This document shows, piece by piece, positions 54,826-63,756 of a stretch of 64,000 nucleotides of DNA; the stretch's first letter is position 1; each line of letters begins with the position of its first letter. Below the pieces are notes generated by a model. That model was not told the origin of the DNA and searched no databases. It saw only the letters and a program-made list of their open reading frames with translations. The stretch spans positions 429,769 to 493,768 of the forward strand of contig RCZF01000002.1 in the NCBI GenBank assembly GCA_006438735.1. Direction: 5' to 3'. The DNA comes from Sphingomonas koreensis (GTDB lineage: Bacteria; Pseudomonadota; Alphaproteobacteria; Sphingomonadales; Sphingomonadaceae). The translations under genes were made by a program, and so were the position numbers.

Positions 54826-57231
54826 TCAATCGGCGCGCATCGCCTCCGCCGCGAGGGTTTCGGCCTCGGCTAGCAGCGCATCGTCGGCCAGCCCGGTCGC
54901 AACGCGCTCGCGGCCGATCAGCGTCAGCACCGGCACCGCCAGCGGGGTGACGCGGTCGGTATCGACATGAACCATCGTCGCCGCGGCGCGATCGAGCAGA
55001 TCGGCAAGCCGGCCGACGTCGGTCATCCGCGCGCGCGCGTCGGCCCAGGCGGCGTCGAGCAGCATGTGATCGGGCTCGTATTTGCGCAGCACGTCGTAGA
55101 TCAGATCGGTCGAGAAGGTCACTTGCTTGCCGGTCTTGCGCTTGCCGGGATGCTGGCGCTCGACCAGCCCGCCGATCACCGCGACTTCGCGGAACGCGCG
55201 CTTGAGCAGATGCGATTGCTGCACCCAATCGACGAATTCATGCTCGAGAATGTCGGGCGAGAACAGGCTGGCGGGATCGGTCACAGGATCGATCGAATAG
55301 GTCGCGATCGCATAATCGCTGGCGACGAAGCCGAGCGGCTTCAGCCCTTGCGTCTCCATCCGCCGCGTCACCAGCATGCCGAGCGACTGATGCGCGTTCC
55401 AGCCCTCGAAGCTGTACGCGACCATATAGTTGCGCCCCTCGCGCGGGAAGGTTTCCACGAGCAATTGATCGGGCCGCGGCAACGCCGAGCGCCGCGCCTG
55501 CATCTCCAGCCATTCGCGCACGTCGTTGGGGAAGCGGTGCCAGTCGGCCGAGCTCGCGAGGAACCCGCGCACGCGGCTGGCGAGGTTGGTCGATAGCGGC
55601 ATGCGCGCGCCGCCATAGGTCGGGATGCGCGCCGGCCGCGCGGTGGCGCGCACGATCAGGTCTTCGGTGTCGATCTTCTCCACCTCCAGGCTCATGCCCG
55701 CAAAGAAGAACGTGTCGCCGTGGCTGAGCGAGGCGGCGAAGCCTTCCTCGACGGTGCCGAGCTTGCGGCCGTTCTTGAAGCGCACCGTCAGCATCGTCGC
55801 CTCGACGATGATCCCGGCGTTGAGCCGGTGCTGCGTCACGAAACGCGGATGGCTGACGCGCCACGCGCCGTCCGCCTCCTGCGTCAGCCGCTTGAAGCGT
55901 TCGTAGGCCTTGAGCGCATAACCGCCGTCGCGAATGAAGCTAAGCACGCGCGCGAACGCCTCGTCGGTCAGCGCCGAATAGGGCAATGCCGAGCGGATTT
56001 CGTCGCGCAGTTCCTCCTCGCGGAACGGCGCGGCGCAGGCGCAGGCCATGACATGCTGGGCGAGCACGTCGAGCCCGCCCATGCGGAAGATGTCGGGATC
56101 AAGCTCGCCGGCGATCACCGCGTCGAGCGCGGCGCGCGCCTCGAGATATTCGAAGCGGTTGCCCGGCACCAGCACCGCCTCGCTCGGCTCGTCGAGCCGG
56201 TGGTTGGCGCGGCCGATCCGCTGCAACAGCCGCGACGAGCCCTTGGGCGCGCCCATCTGGATGACGCAATCGACGTCGCCCCAATCGACGCCGAGATCGA
56301 GGCTGGCGGTGGCGACCAGCGCGCGCAGCTTGCCCGCCGCCATCGCGCCTTCCACCTTGCGCCGCGCCTCGCGCGCCAGGCTGCCGTGGTGGATGCCGAT
56401 CGGCAGGCTCATGGCGTTGGCCTTCCACAAATCCTGGAAGATCAGCTCGGCGAGGCTACGCGTATTGCAGAACACCAATGTGGTGCGGTGCGTCTCGATC
56501 TCGGCCATCACCTGTTCGGCGGCATAGCGCCCCGAATGGCCCGACCACGGCACGCGGCCCTGCGGCAGCAGGATGTCGATCCGCGGATCGGCGCCGGGCT
56601 CGCCGAGCACCAGCGATACCGCATCGATGTCGCCATCGGGCGCAAGCCAGGCGCGATAGCCGTCGGGATCGGCGACGGTTGCCGACAGCGCCACGCGGCG
56701 CATCGCCGGCGCGATCCGCTGCAACCGCGCCATGCAAAGACTGAGCAGATCGCCGCGCTTCTGCGTCGCGAAGGCGTGGACCTCGTCGATCACGATCGTT
56801 TTCAGCCCGGCGAACATCGTGAAACTGTCGGGATAGCTGAGCAGCAACGACAGCGATTCGGGGGTGGTGAGCAGGATCTGCGGCGGCTTTTGCCGTTGGC
56901 GCGCCTTGCGATCGGACGGCGTGTCGCCAGTGCGCGTCTCGACGCGGATCGGAAGGCCCATTTCGTCGATCGGCGTCAGTAGATTGCGCTGCACATCGAC
57001 CGCCAAGGCCTTCAAGGGCGAAACGTAGAGCGTGTGGAGCCCGTCGGCCGGGTGCTCGATCAGATCGGCGAGCGTCGGCAGGAAGCCGGCAAGCGTCTTG
57101 CCCGCGCCGGTGGCGGCGACGAGCAGGGCGTGGCGGCCGGCGTGCGCCTCGGAAAGCATGTCGCGCTGGTGCCGCCGCGGCGACCAGACGCGGGCGGCGA
57201 ACCAGTCGATGAGGGGTTGGGGCAGGTTCAA
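54826..57231 (-). CDS. Ligase-associated DEXH-box helicase (Lhr family)
   Basis: 801 aa. Walker A ATGAGKT (40-46), DEVH (VIDEVHAFATQ), SAT (ALSATVADPDG) and a motif VI QRIGRANHR mark a superfamily 2 Lhr-type helicase; the about 800-aa length fits the DNA damage response version lacking the long Lhr C-terminus. It unwinds DNA or DNA/RNA with 3'-5' polarity in this family. The exonuclease gene lies divergent 179 nt away, and PdeM 3 kb off, but the ligase is distant. Confidence 0.93.
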   Translation of the reverse strand: MNLPQPLIDWFAARVWSPRRHQRDMLSEAHAGRHALLVAATGAGKTLAGFLPTLADLIEHPADGLHTLYVSPLKALAVDVQRNLLTPIDEMGLPIRVETRTGDTPSDRKARQRQKPPQILLTTPESLSLLLSYPDSFTMFAGLKTIVIDEVHAFATQKRGDLLSLCMARLQRIAPAMRRVALSATVADPDGYRAWLAPDGDIDAVSLVLGEPGADPRIDILLPQGRVPWSGHSGRYAAEQVMAEIETHRTTLVFCNTRSLAELIFQDLWKANAMSLPIGIHHGSLAREARRKVEGAMAAGKLRALVATASLDLGVDWGDVDCVIQMGAPKGSSRLLQRIGRANHRLDEPSEAVLVPGNRFEYLEARAALDAVIAGELDPDIFRMGGLDVLAQHVMACACAAPFREEELRDEIRSALPYSALTDEAFARVLSFIRDGGYALKAYERFKRLTQEADGAWRVSHPRFVTQHRLNAGIIVEATMLTVRFKNGRKLGTVEEGFAASLSHGDTFFFAGMSLEVEKIDTEDLIVRATARPARIPTYGGARMPLSTNLASRVRGFLASSADWHRFPNDVREWLEMQARRSALPRPDQLLVETFPREGRNYMVAYSFEGWNAHQSLGMLVTRRMETQGLKPLGFVASDYAIATYSIDPVTDPASLFSPDILEHEFVDWVQQSHLLKRAFREVAVIGGLVERQHPGKRKTGKQVTFSTDLIYDVLRKYEPDHMLLDAAWADARARMTDVGRLADLLDRAAATMVHVDTDRVTPLAVPVLTLIGRERVATGLADDALLAEAETLAAEAMRAD

Positions 57232-57410
57232 CGGGGTGGCGGGCCGCTGCGGGACTTCAGATTCAGCTGGCGAGCCATTTCGAGCGCGCGCGACCTTACT
57301 GCAAAATCGATGACGAGATGGGCATTGGCGGCGGTGCGCATCCGCACAACAAGTCCGGGGTGGCGGCTGGGGATGATGGAACCGGCGGGCATTCCAACCA
57401 TATAGGGAGC

Positions 57411-58409
57411 ATGACCAAGCTCGGCGACTGGCTCGAACCGCATCCGCACGGCATTTACGTGAAGCCCGCCGACGCGTGGATCGATCCGTCGATCCCGAGC
57501 CCGCGCGCGCTGGTGACGCATGGCCATGCCGATCATGCGCGCGGCGGCCACGACGCGGTGTGGGCGACGCCGGGGACGCTGGCGATCATGGCGGCGCGCT
57601 ACGGCCCGCAAGCCGGCGTACCGGTCGATTACGGCGAGACGATCACGCTGGGCGAGGTCGAGGTGGGGTATGTGCCGGCCGGCCATGTCCTTGGATCGGC
57701 GCAGATCGTGATGGATTATCGCGGTGAGCGAATCGTTGTTTCGGGCGATTACAAGCGCCGCCCCGATCCCACCTGTGCGCGCTTCGTGCCGGTAAAATGT
57801 GACGTGTTCGTCACCGAGGCGACCTTCGGCCTGCCGGTGTTCCGCCATCCCGAGACGCATGACGAGATCGACAAGTTGCTGAGCAGCCTGCACGCCAATC
57901 CCACGCGCTGCGTGCTGGTCGGCGCTTATGCGCTCGGCAAGGCGCAGCGGGTGATCCGCGAGCTGCGCGACATGGGGCATGACGATCCGATCTACATCCA
58001 CGGCGCGCTGCAGCGGTTGTGCGATCTATATGTCGAGCAGGGCGTCGATCTCGGCGAGCTGCGTGCGGCGACGGGCGTTCCCAAGGCCGAGATGCAGGGA
58101 CATATCGTGATCGCGCCGCCCGGCGCGCTCAACGATCGCTGGTCGCGGCGGCTGCCCGATCCGATCACCGCGATGGCGAGCGGCTGGATGCGCGTGCGCC
58201 AGCGCGCGCGGCAGCGGAACGTCGAGCTGCCGCTGATCCTCTCCGACCATGCCGATTGGGACGAATTGACCGACACGATCCGCGAGATCGCGCCGAAGGA
58301 AGTGTGGGTGACGCACGGCCGCGAGGACGCGCTGGTGCATTGGTGCAGCGTGCATCAGATCAAGGCGCGCGCGCTGGCGCTGGTCGGCTTCGAAGACGAG
58401 GATGATTGA
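57411..58409 (+). CDS. Ligase-associated MBL-fold DNA exonuclease
   Basis: 332 aa from ATG 57411, with a TAGGGAG site; the frame is open to 57318. It begins MTKLGDWLEPHPHGIYVKP. Metallo-beta-lactamase zinc motif VTHGHADHARG, then PAGHVLGSAQI, VSGDYKRRPDP, and a C-terminal LILSDHADWDEL: the beta-CASP layout of SNM1/Pso2-like nucleases. It is divergent from the Lhr-type helicase. No SOS box of the form GTTC-N7-GTTC is seen in the 179-nt gap. Confidence 0.92.
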   Translation: MTKLGDWLEPHPHGIYVKPADAWIDPSIPSPRALVTHGHADHARGGHDAVWATPGTLAIMAARYGPQAGVPVDYGETITLGEVEVGYVPAGHVLGSAQIVMDYRGERIVVSGDYKRRPDPTCARFVPVKCDVFVTEATFGLPVFRHPETHDEIDKLLSSLHANPTRCVLVGAYALGKAQRVIRELRDMGHDDPIYIHGALQRLCDLYVEQGVDLGELRAATGVPKAEMQGHIVIAPPGALNDRWSRRLPDPITAMASGWMRVRQRARQRNVELPLILSDHADWDELTDTIREIAPKEVWVTHGREDALVHWCSVHQIKARALALVGFEDEDD

Positions 58410-58441
58410 GCGGTGCCGCCTAACGCACTTTCGCCCGAACG

Positions 58442-58554
58442 TCCTCCCCTTGCGGGGGAGGTGGCAGCCCGTAGGGCTGACGGAGGGGTGACGGTCCTAT
58501 CGAGAGCGCGATACCCCTCCGGCGCTCCGCGCCACCTCCCCTTGCAGGGGAGGA
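58442..58554. repeat. Inverted pair of CCTCCCC...GGGGAGG repeat units
   Basis: The left unit (58442-58489) reads CCTCCCCTTGCGGGGGAGG then a GTGGC and GGAGGGGT; the right unit (58513-58554) has the same order in reverse complement. Each has its own CCTCCCC/GGGGAGG hairpin. The element fills the gap between the exonuclease and the M13 peptidase. Short palindromic units of this kind are frequent between sphingomonad genes. Confidence 0.8.
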
Positions 58555-58579
58555 TCGCGTTGCTCCTCGACGGCCCCGC

Positions 58580-60604
58580 TCAATCCGTCCAGATGTGCAC
58601 GCGCTGCTCAGGCGGGAGGTACATCTTGTCGCCCGGCTTGACGTCGAACGCCTTGTACCAGGGATCGAAATTGCGGACGATGCCATCGACGCGGTATTTG
58701 TCGGGGCTGTGCGGATTGCTGAGCAATTGCGCGCGCTCGGCGCCTTCGCGCATCTTGCCCTGCCACGCCGCGGCATAGGCGATGAAGAAGCGCTGATCGC
58801 CGGTGTAGCCGCCGATCACCGGCGGCTCGCCGTGGCGCGAGACATAGCGGCGATAGGCGTCGTACGCGGTCTCCAGCCCGCCGAGATCGGCGAGATTCTC
58901 TCCCAGCGTCAGCTTGCCTTTGATGTTGACGCCAGGGATTGGCTCGTACTGATCGAACTGCCCCGCGAGGCGATCGGCTTTCACCGTATATTTCGCCGCC
59001 GTCTCTTTGGTCCACCAGTCGCGCAGCCGGCCCTTCTCGTCATATTGCCGGCCCTGATCGTCGAAGCCATGGCCCATTTCGTGGCCGATCGTCGTCGCGC
59101 CGGTCTCGGCATAGTTCACCGCGGGATCGGCGTTGGGATCGAAGAACGGCGGCTGCAGGATCGCCGCGGGCACGGTGATCTGGTTCATCGTCGGATCGTA
59201 ATAGGCATTCACCGTCTGCGGCGTCATGTCCCACAGCCCGCGATCGACCGGATGCGGGAAACGCGCGAGCTGGAGCTGCCATTCGAAGCGGTCGCTGGCC
59301 ATGTCGTTGGCGAGCGGATCGCTGCGGCTGACGACGAGGCCCGAATAATCGATCCACTTCTTGGGATGCCCGATCCGCGGATCGAAGGTGCCGAGCTTGA
59401 CCAGCGCGGCCTGGCGCGTCGCGGCGTCCATCCATGCGGCGTGGCTGATCTTGCTCGCATAGGCGGCGCGCACATCGTTCACCAGTTCGTCGGCCTTGGC
59501 CTGCGTCTCGGGCGCCCAATGTTCGTCAACATAGATCCGCCCGACCGCCTCGCCCAGGCTGCCGTCGAGCAGCGCCATGCCGCGCTTCCACCGCGCGCGC
59601 TGTTCGGGCACGTCATTCAAGGTCTTCGAATAGAAATCGAAATGCGCTTGATCGAAGGCGTGGGGGAGGAAGCTCGCGTGATCGCTGACAAAGCGGAACG
59701 CGAGCCAGTCCTTCCACGTCTGAAGCGGCACGTCGCCGAGCCGCTTGCCCGCCGCGGTTACCGCGGTCGTCTCGGCGATGTCGACCCTCTGCGCCGCGCT
59801 CAGCCCGATGGAATCGAGCGTCGTCCCCCAGTCGAACTCGGGCGCGAGCTTCATCAGCTGCACGCGCGTCATCGGATTGTGCGTTTTGATCGGATCGCGC
59901 CGCGCCTCGGGCGTCCACTGATCCTGCGACAGCTGCGTCTCGAGCGCGAGGATGCGCGTCGCCCTGGCGTCGGCGTCGTCGATCCCGGCTAGCGTCAAAA
60001 TCTGGACGATATAGGCGTGATACGCTTGGCGGATCGTATCGTATTTCTCGCCCTTGAGCAGATAGTAATCGCGCGTCGGCAGCCCCAGCCGCGCCTGGCC
60101 GGCGGCGGCGGTGTAGCGCGTCGGATCGTCCTGATCGGCGGTGATGCCGAGATAGATCGGCCCGGCATAGCCCGGCTGCATCATCAGCTCGACCAAGGTC
60201 TTGCGGTTGGCGACGGCGTCGATTTTCGTAAGGTAGGGCTTGAGCGGCGCGGTCCCGCGCGCTTCGATGCCGGCTTCGTCCATCCAGGCGGCGTAGAAAT
60301 CGCCGACCTTGCGCGCGATCGGATCGGTCGGTTGCGCCGCTTCGTGCTCGACGATGGTGCGGACCTGCTGCTCGATCTCGTCGGGCAGCTCGTAATTATA
60401 GCCGGCGCCGACCTTGTCGGCGGGGATCGGATGGTCGCGCAGCCAGCTTCCCTCGACATAATCGAAGAAATCGTCGCCCGGCTTGACCTGCGGGTCCATG
60501 TCGGTCGTCGCGACGCCCCAGGTGCCGTAGCGCGGATGCGTATCGGTCGCGGCGATCAGCAGCGGGGCGAGGGCGATGGTGGCGAACAGCAGATGACGGC
60601 GCAT
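58580..60604 (-). CDS. M13 family metallopeptidase (neprilysin-like)
   Basis: 674 aa from ATG 60604, beginning with a signal peptide (MRRHLLFATIALAPLLIAA). The zinc motif GHEMGH (H508, E509, H512), the N-A-Y-Y motif, and the third ligand region GENLADLGGLETAYDAY are intact. It is a periplasmic or secreted endopeptidase. It is convergent with the exonuclease gene. Downstream of its start, about 90 nt away, lies the tRNA fragment that marks the island boundary. Confidence 0.95.
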   Translation of the reverse strand: MRRHLLFATIALAPLLIAATDTHPRYGTWGVATTDMDPQVKPGDDFFDYVEGSWLRDHPIPADKVGAGYNYELPDEIEQQVRTIVEHEAAQPTDPIARKVGDFYAAWMDEAGIEARGTAPLKPYLTKIDAVANRKTLVELMMQPGYAGPIYLGITADQDDPTRYTAAAGQARLGLPTRDYYLLKGEKYDTIRQAYHAYIVQILTLAGIDDADARATRILALETQLSQDQWTPEARRDPIKTHNPMTRVQLMKLAPEFDWGTTLDSIGLSAAQRVDIAETTAVTAAGKRLGDVPLQTWKDWLAFRFVSDHASFLPHAFDQAHFDFYSKTLNDVPEQRARWKRGMALLDGSLGEAVGRIYVDEHWAPETQAKADELVNDVRAAYASKISHAAWMDAATRQAALVKLGTFDPRIGHPKKWIDYSGLVVSRSDPLANDMASDRFEWQLQLARFPHPVDRGLWDMTPQTVNAYYDPTMNQITVPAAILQPPFFDPNADPAVNYAETGATTIGHEMGHGFDDQGRQYDEKGRLRDWWTKETAAKYTVKADRLAGQFDQYEPIPGVNIKGKLTLGENLADLGGLETAYDAYRRYVSRHGEPPVIGGYTGDQRFFIAYAAAWQGKMREGAERAQLLSNPHSPDKYRVDGIVRNFDPWYKAFDVKPGDKMYLPPEQRVHIWTD

Positions 60605-60693
60605 GGCGTGGGTCCCCCTTGGCGGATGATCGCCTGAGCTAGCCAAAGCGCGGCCGGTCGCCAAGCGCTAACGCCGCTGAGGAAGCGGGAAAA

Positions 60694-60739
60694 TGGTGCT
60701 GCCGGTGAGGATTGAACTCACGACCTCAGCCTTACCAAG
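60694..60739 (-). other. tRNA-Thr(GGU) 3' fragment, attachment-site duplication
   Basis: On the minus strand the sequence runs from the anticodon loop to the CCA end: loop TTGGTAA (anticodon GGT), stem half GGCTG, variable AGGTC, T arm GTGAG-TTCAATC-CTCAC, acceptor half CGGCAGC, then ACCA. There is no D arm or 5' acceptor strand upstream, so the tRNA is not complete. It is the kind of direct repeat left by an integrase that uses tRNA 3' ends. The intact tRNA should lie at the far end of the element. Confidence 0.85.
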
Positions 60740-60767
60740 AATGGCCGCATAGATAATCATTGATTCC

Positions 60768-60846
60768 CATAGCTATTCATAGCTCATCATAGCGTATCAG
60801 CGGGGATTTAACCCGCTGACGCCATTGGTTTATTCCCAATCATAGC
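60768..60846. repeat. CATAGC direct repeats, phased at 10 bp
   Basis: CATAGC occurs at 60768, 60778 and 60788, exactly one helical turn apart, and again at 60841; the last copy and the first are both preceded by ATTCCCA. The set lies between the tRNA fragment and the integrase start, where arm-type integrase or excisionase sites are expected. Confidence 0.6.
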
Positions 60847-60926
60847 TAATCACAGGAGGTTGCACCCAACTTTCGCGTGATGGCTCGGTGATGGCCCTCG
60901 GCTGCACCTAACGTGAGGTAACGGAC

Positions 60927-62324
60927 GTGGTCGACAAGAATAGCGACGGGCGGAGGAATAGGTCCACGGCCCGCATCACGAAGTCAATGATGGACGCCGA
61001 GCCGCTGCCGAGAAAAGGCGCGCGCACGATGCTTTGGGACGGCGAGCTGAAGGGGTTCGGCGTCCGGATCATCGCGAGCGGCACGCGCACATACATCCTT
61101 AGGTACCGCATGGGTGGACGCGGCACCCCGATCCGGGAGATCACGATCGGGCAACACGGTTCGCCGTGGACAGTGGACCAGGCCCGCCGGCGCGCGGCCG
61201 AGATCCTGATGCAGGTGCGCCTGGGCCACGACCCCGTCGCCGAGCGCGCTGCGGAGGCTCAGCGGTCCGAAGCCGACGCAGGTGCGCGCGAGGAGCGCAT
61301 GTTCTCGGTCAAGGCCGACGAATGGTTCCGCAAGCACGTCGAGCGGGAGGGCCTGCGCAGCCACAAGGACATCCGCGGCGTTCTCGACCGTGACCTCAAG
61401 CCGGCCTTCGCCGGCAAAAGCATCGACGAGATCACAAAGAAGGACGTTACCGACGCGCTCGATGTGATTGGAAATCGCAGCGGGTCCGCAGCCAACAAAT
61501 CCCATAAATGGGTGAGACAGATCTTCAACTGGCTCAAGGACGAACGCGGCGAGATCAAGCAATCGCCGGTCGACGGGGTGACGCGGCCCTATCCCGAGCC
61601 CAGCCGCACGCGCGTCCTGTCGCTACCCGAACTCGTCGTCTTGTGGGTGGCGCTCGAGGGGTTGGCCGATCCCTTCCGTTCCTTCTACCGGCTGCTCATC
61701 CTGCTGGGGCAGCGACTGCGCGAGGCGGCCAACGCGCCGTGGAGCGAGTTCGACATCGAGGCCGGAGACTGGTTCTTGCCGAGGGCGCGCACCAAGGCCG
61801 ACCGCGACCACCTTGTCCCCATGTCCGAGCAGGCAATTGAGCTGCTCGAGGACATGCAGCCCGATCCCAGCAAGCGGCGGGGTCACGTATTCACCACCAA
61901 TGGCAAGGTTGGGATCAGCGGCTTCAGCAAGCTGAAGGAGCAGATCGGCGACCAGATCGATAGGTTGCTGCGCGAGAACGCCTTGGCTCGTGAACTCGCC
62001 CCAAATGGAATCGCCGATTGGGTGATCCACGACCTGCGGCGCTCGCTCGCCACCGGCTGCCAAGGGCTCGGCATCGACCTGACCCACTCGGAGGCAATCC
62101 TGAACCACGCGTTTGGCAAGACGCTGTCGGGTGTCGCCCCGGTCTACCTCCTCCACGACTATTATGATGAGAAGGCGGAGGCGCTGGCTCGATGGGGGGA
62201 GCTGATCGAGAAGGCGGTCGCTTGCTTCTCTGCGGGTGACATCGCCGGTATTCGCGCGCTTGACCCTGCACGGCGCACCCGGTCGCGGCGCCGTCGCCGA
62301 CCACGGCGGGATCATGCTAACTAG
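60927..62324 (+). CDS. Tyrosine-type site-specific integrase (DUF4102 / P4-like)
   Basis: 465 aa from GTG 60927. The N-terminal DUF4102 arm-binding domain (LWDGELKGFGVRI, YILRYRMGGRG, LGHDPVAE), a central SAM-like domain, and a C-terminal catalytic domain with R263 (GQRLREAA), H368-x-x-R371 (IHDLRR), LNHAF, and a likely Y407 (PVYLLHDYYDEK) are visible. It probably inserted the element in the tRNA-Thr 3' end. The stop TAG (62322-62324) has its last base inside the IS630 copy; without the IS the codon would also be TAG. It ends in an arginine-rich tail [17 protein letters not shown]. Confidence 0.9.
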   Translation: MVDKNSDGRRNRSTARITKSMMDAEPLPRKGARTMLWDGELKGFGVRIIASGTRTYILRYRMGGRGTPIREITIGQHGSPWTVDQARRRAAEILMQVRLGHDPVAERAAEAQRSEADAGAREERMFSVKADEWFRKHVEREGLRSHKDIRGVLDRDLKPAFAGKSIDEITKKDVTDALDVIGNRSGSAANKSHKWVRQIFNWLKDERGEIKQSPVDGVTRPYPEPSRTRVLSLPELVVLWVALEGLADPFRSFYRLLILLGQRLREAANAPWSEFDIEAGDWFLPRARTKADRDHLVPMSEQAIELLEDMQPDPSKRRGHVFTTNGKVGISGFSKLKEQIGDQIDRLLRENALARELAPNGIADWVIHDLRRSLATGCQGLGIDLTHSEAILNHAFGKTLSGVAPVYLLHDYYDEKAEALARWGELIEKAVACFSAGDIAGIRALDPARRTRSRRRRRPRRDHAN

Positions 62325-63503
62325 TCATCTGGAACTGAAGTAAGTTACATTGTATAAGGCGTTTTCCGAGAGGGAGGCGTTGATGGCTAACGCATTTTCG
62401 AAGGGTCGTCCGATTGAGCCGTTGGTGGTGACGGCGGAGGAGCGTGCGTATCTTGAGCGACAGGTGCGGCGGCACCGGGTGTCGCGCTCGCTTTCGGAAC
62501 GATGCCGGATTATTCTGCGCTGTGCCGAGGGTTTGCAGAGCAAGGTTGTCGCGACAGAGCTTGGCGTTCACGAGCATACGGTCGGCAAGTGGCGTCGGCG
62601 CTTCTTGGCCGATCGTATCGACGGGCTGCTGGACGAAGCTCGCCCCGGCAGGCCGCGCACGATCGATGACGACCAAGTCGCCGCCGTGATCGAGCGGACA
62701 CTTCGCACGACGCCTGCTGATGCGACCCACTGGTCGATCCGGTCGATGGCGGCAGAGACGGGTTTTTCGCACACGACGATCCGCCGGATGTGGAACGCCT
62801 TTGGGTTGCAGCCGCATCGGAGCCAGACGTTCAAGCTATCGAGCGACCCACTGTTCGTCGACAAGGTACGCGATATCGTCGGGCTTTATTTGTCGCCGCC
62901 GACCCGCGCGATCGTCCTCAGCGTCGATGAGAAGAGCCAGATCCAGGCGCTCGACCGCGAGCAGCCAGTGCTACCTATGATGCCTGGTATCCCCGAGCGT
63001 CGGACCCACAGCTATGTGCGGCACGGCACCACATCGCTGTTTGCAGCGCTCGACATCGCATCGGGCTTCGTCATCGGCAAATGCTACAAAAGGCACCGCG
63101 CCACAGAGTTCCTCGACTTTCTCAAGCAGATCGACCGGGCGGCACCTGACGGGCTCGACGTCCACATCGTCATGGACAATTACGCCACCCACAAAACCGC
63201 CAAAGTGAGGGCCTGGCTCGCCCGCCGTCCGCACTATCACGTGCACTTCACGCCGACATCGGCGTCATGGATCAATCAGGTTGAGCGATGGTTCGCCGAA
63301 TTGACCAGAAAGCAGCTCCAGCGCGGTGTCCACCGTTCGACCGGTCAGCTCGAAGCCGACATCCTCACCTTCATCGAACGACACAACGAAAGCCCGAAGC
63401 CATACAGATGGACAAAATCTGCCGACGAAATCCTCGCCTCGGTCAAGCGGTTCTGCCAGAAAACGGATCAGACCTTATGCGACGAACTTTAGATTCACGT
63501 GAC
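62324..63503. mobile_element. IS630-family insertion sequence, 1180 bp
   Basis: The termini are imperfect inverted repeats, GTCATCTGGAACTGAAGT on the left against GTCACGTGAATCTAAAGT on the right, flanked by TA at 62322-62323 and 63504-63505, the TA target duplication typical of IS630/mariner elements. One transposase gene fills the element. The insertion hits the TA of the integrase stop codon. Confidence 0.88.
62383..63492 (+). CDS. IS630 family transposase
   Basis: 369 aa from ATG 62383, with GGGAGG upstream (a TTG at 62350 is in frame). An N-terminal helix-turn-helix (VVATELGVHEHTVGKWRRRF) precedes a DDE domain with D182 (SVDEKSQ), D265 (VMDNYATHK) and E301 (INQVERWFAE), the last pair 35 residues apart. 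No frameshift or internal stop is seen, so it is probably active. Confidence 0.95.
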   Translation: MANAFSKGRPIEPLVVTAEERAYLERQVRRHRVSRSLSERCRIILRCAEGLQSKVVATELGVHEHTVGKWRRRFLADRIDGLLDEARPGRPRTIDDDQVAAVIERTLRTTPADATHWSIRSMAAETGFSHTTIRRMWNAFGLQPHRSQTFKLSSDPLFVDKVRDIVGLYLSPPTRAIVLSVDEKSQIQALDREQPVLPMMPGIPERRTHSYVRHGTTSLFAALDIASGFVIGKCYKRHRATEFLDFLKQIDRAAPDGLDVHIVMDNYATHKTAKVRAWLARRPHYHVHFTPTSASWINQVERWFAELTRKQLQRGVHRSTGQLEADILTFIERHNESPKPYRWTKSADEILASVKRFCQKTDQTLCDEL

Positions 63504-63756
63504 TAGGTCGTGAGCTCATAATCGACCGCTATCGGCATGGCGGCTGAATGGCGGAGATTGGGTGGGGAACGGATTTACAGCTTTCAAGCGGCGCGAGTGC
63601 ATAAGCGGACGTAAAGTGGTTGACCGTGTCGATGACGGCTAGCGACCAACTCAAGCCGTTCCCAGTCGGGCGCGTGAATGGCTGCTCCTGCCAAAATCTG
63701 CTATTGCCGTTCAATGGCTAATTTTCTGCAGCCTAAAAGCCGCCGCTGATGGTGAG
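63504..63756. other. 253-nt region without a recognised gene
   Basis: It begins with the right TA of the IS630 duplication and the original continuation of the integrase 3' flank (GGTCGTGAGCTC). A minus-strand open frame of 61 codons spans 63529-63714, but its composition is unlike a protein and no ribosome site is seen. GC content is lower than in the backbone. Confidence 0.6.

Larger units (their letters stand above)
60605..60926. other. 322-nt gene-free region between the M13 peptidase and the integrase
   Basis: It holds the tRNA-Thr fragment (60694-60739), an AT-rich stretch with CATAGC repeats (60768-60846), and a hairpin CAGCGGG-GATTTAA-CCCGCTG (60798-60818). No coding frame is convincing. 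GC content falls well below that of the backbone. Confidence 0.8.

Noticed and set aside
60694..60790. Complete tRNA gene
   Set aside because: No D arm or 5' acceptor strand upstream of the anticodon loop, so only the 3' part is present.
63529..63714. 61-codon minus-strand frame right of the IS
   Set aside because: No ribosome site, no recognisable family, and unusual composition; left as unassigned DNA.
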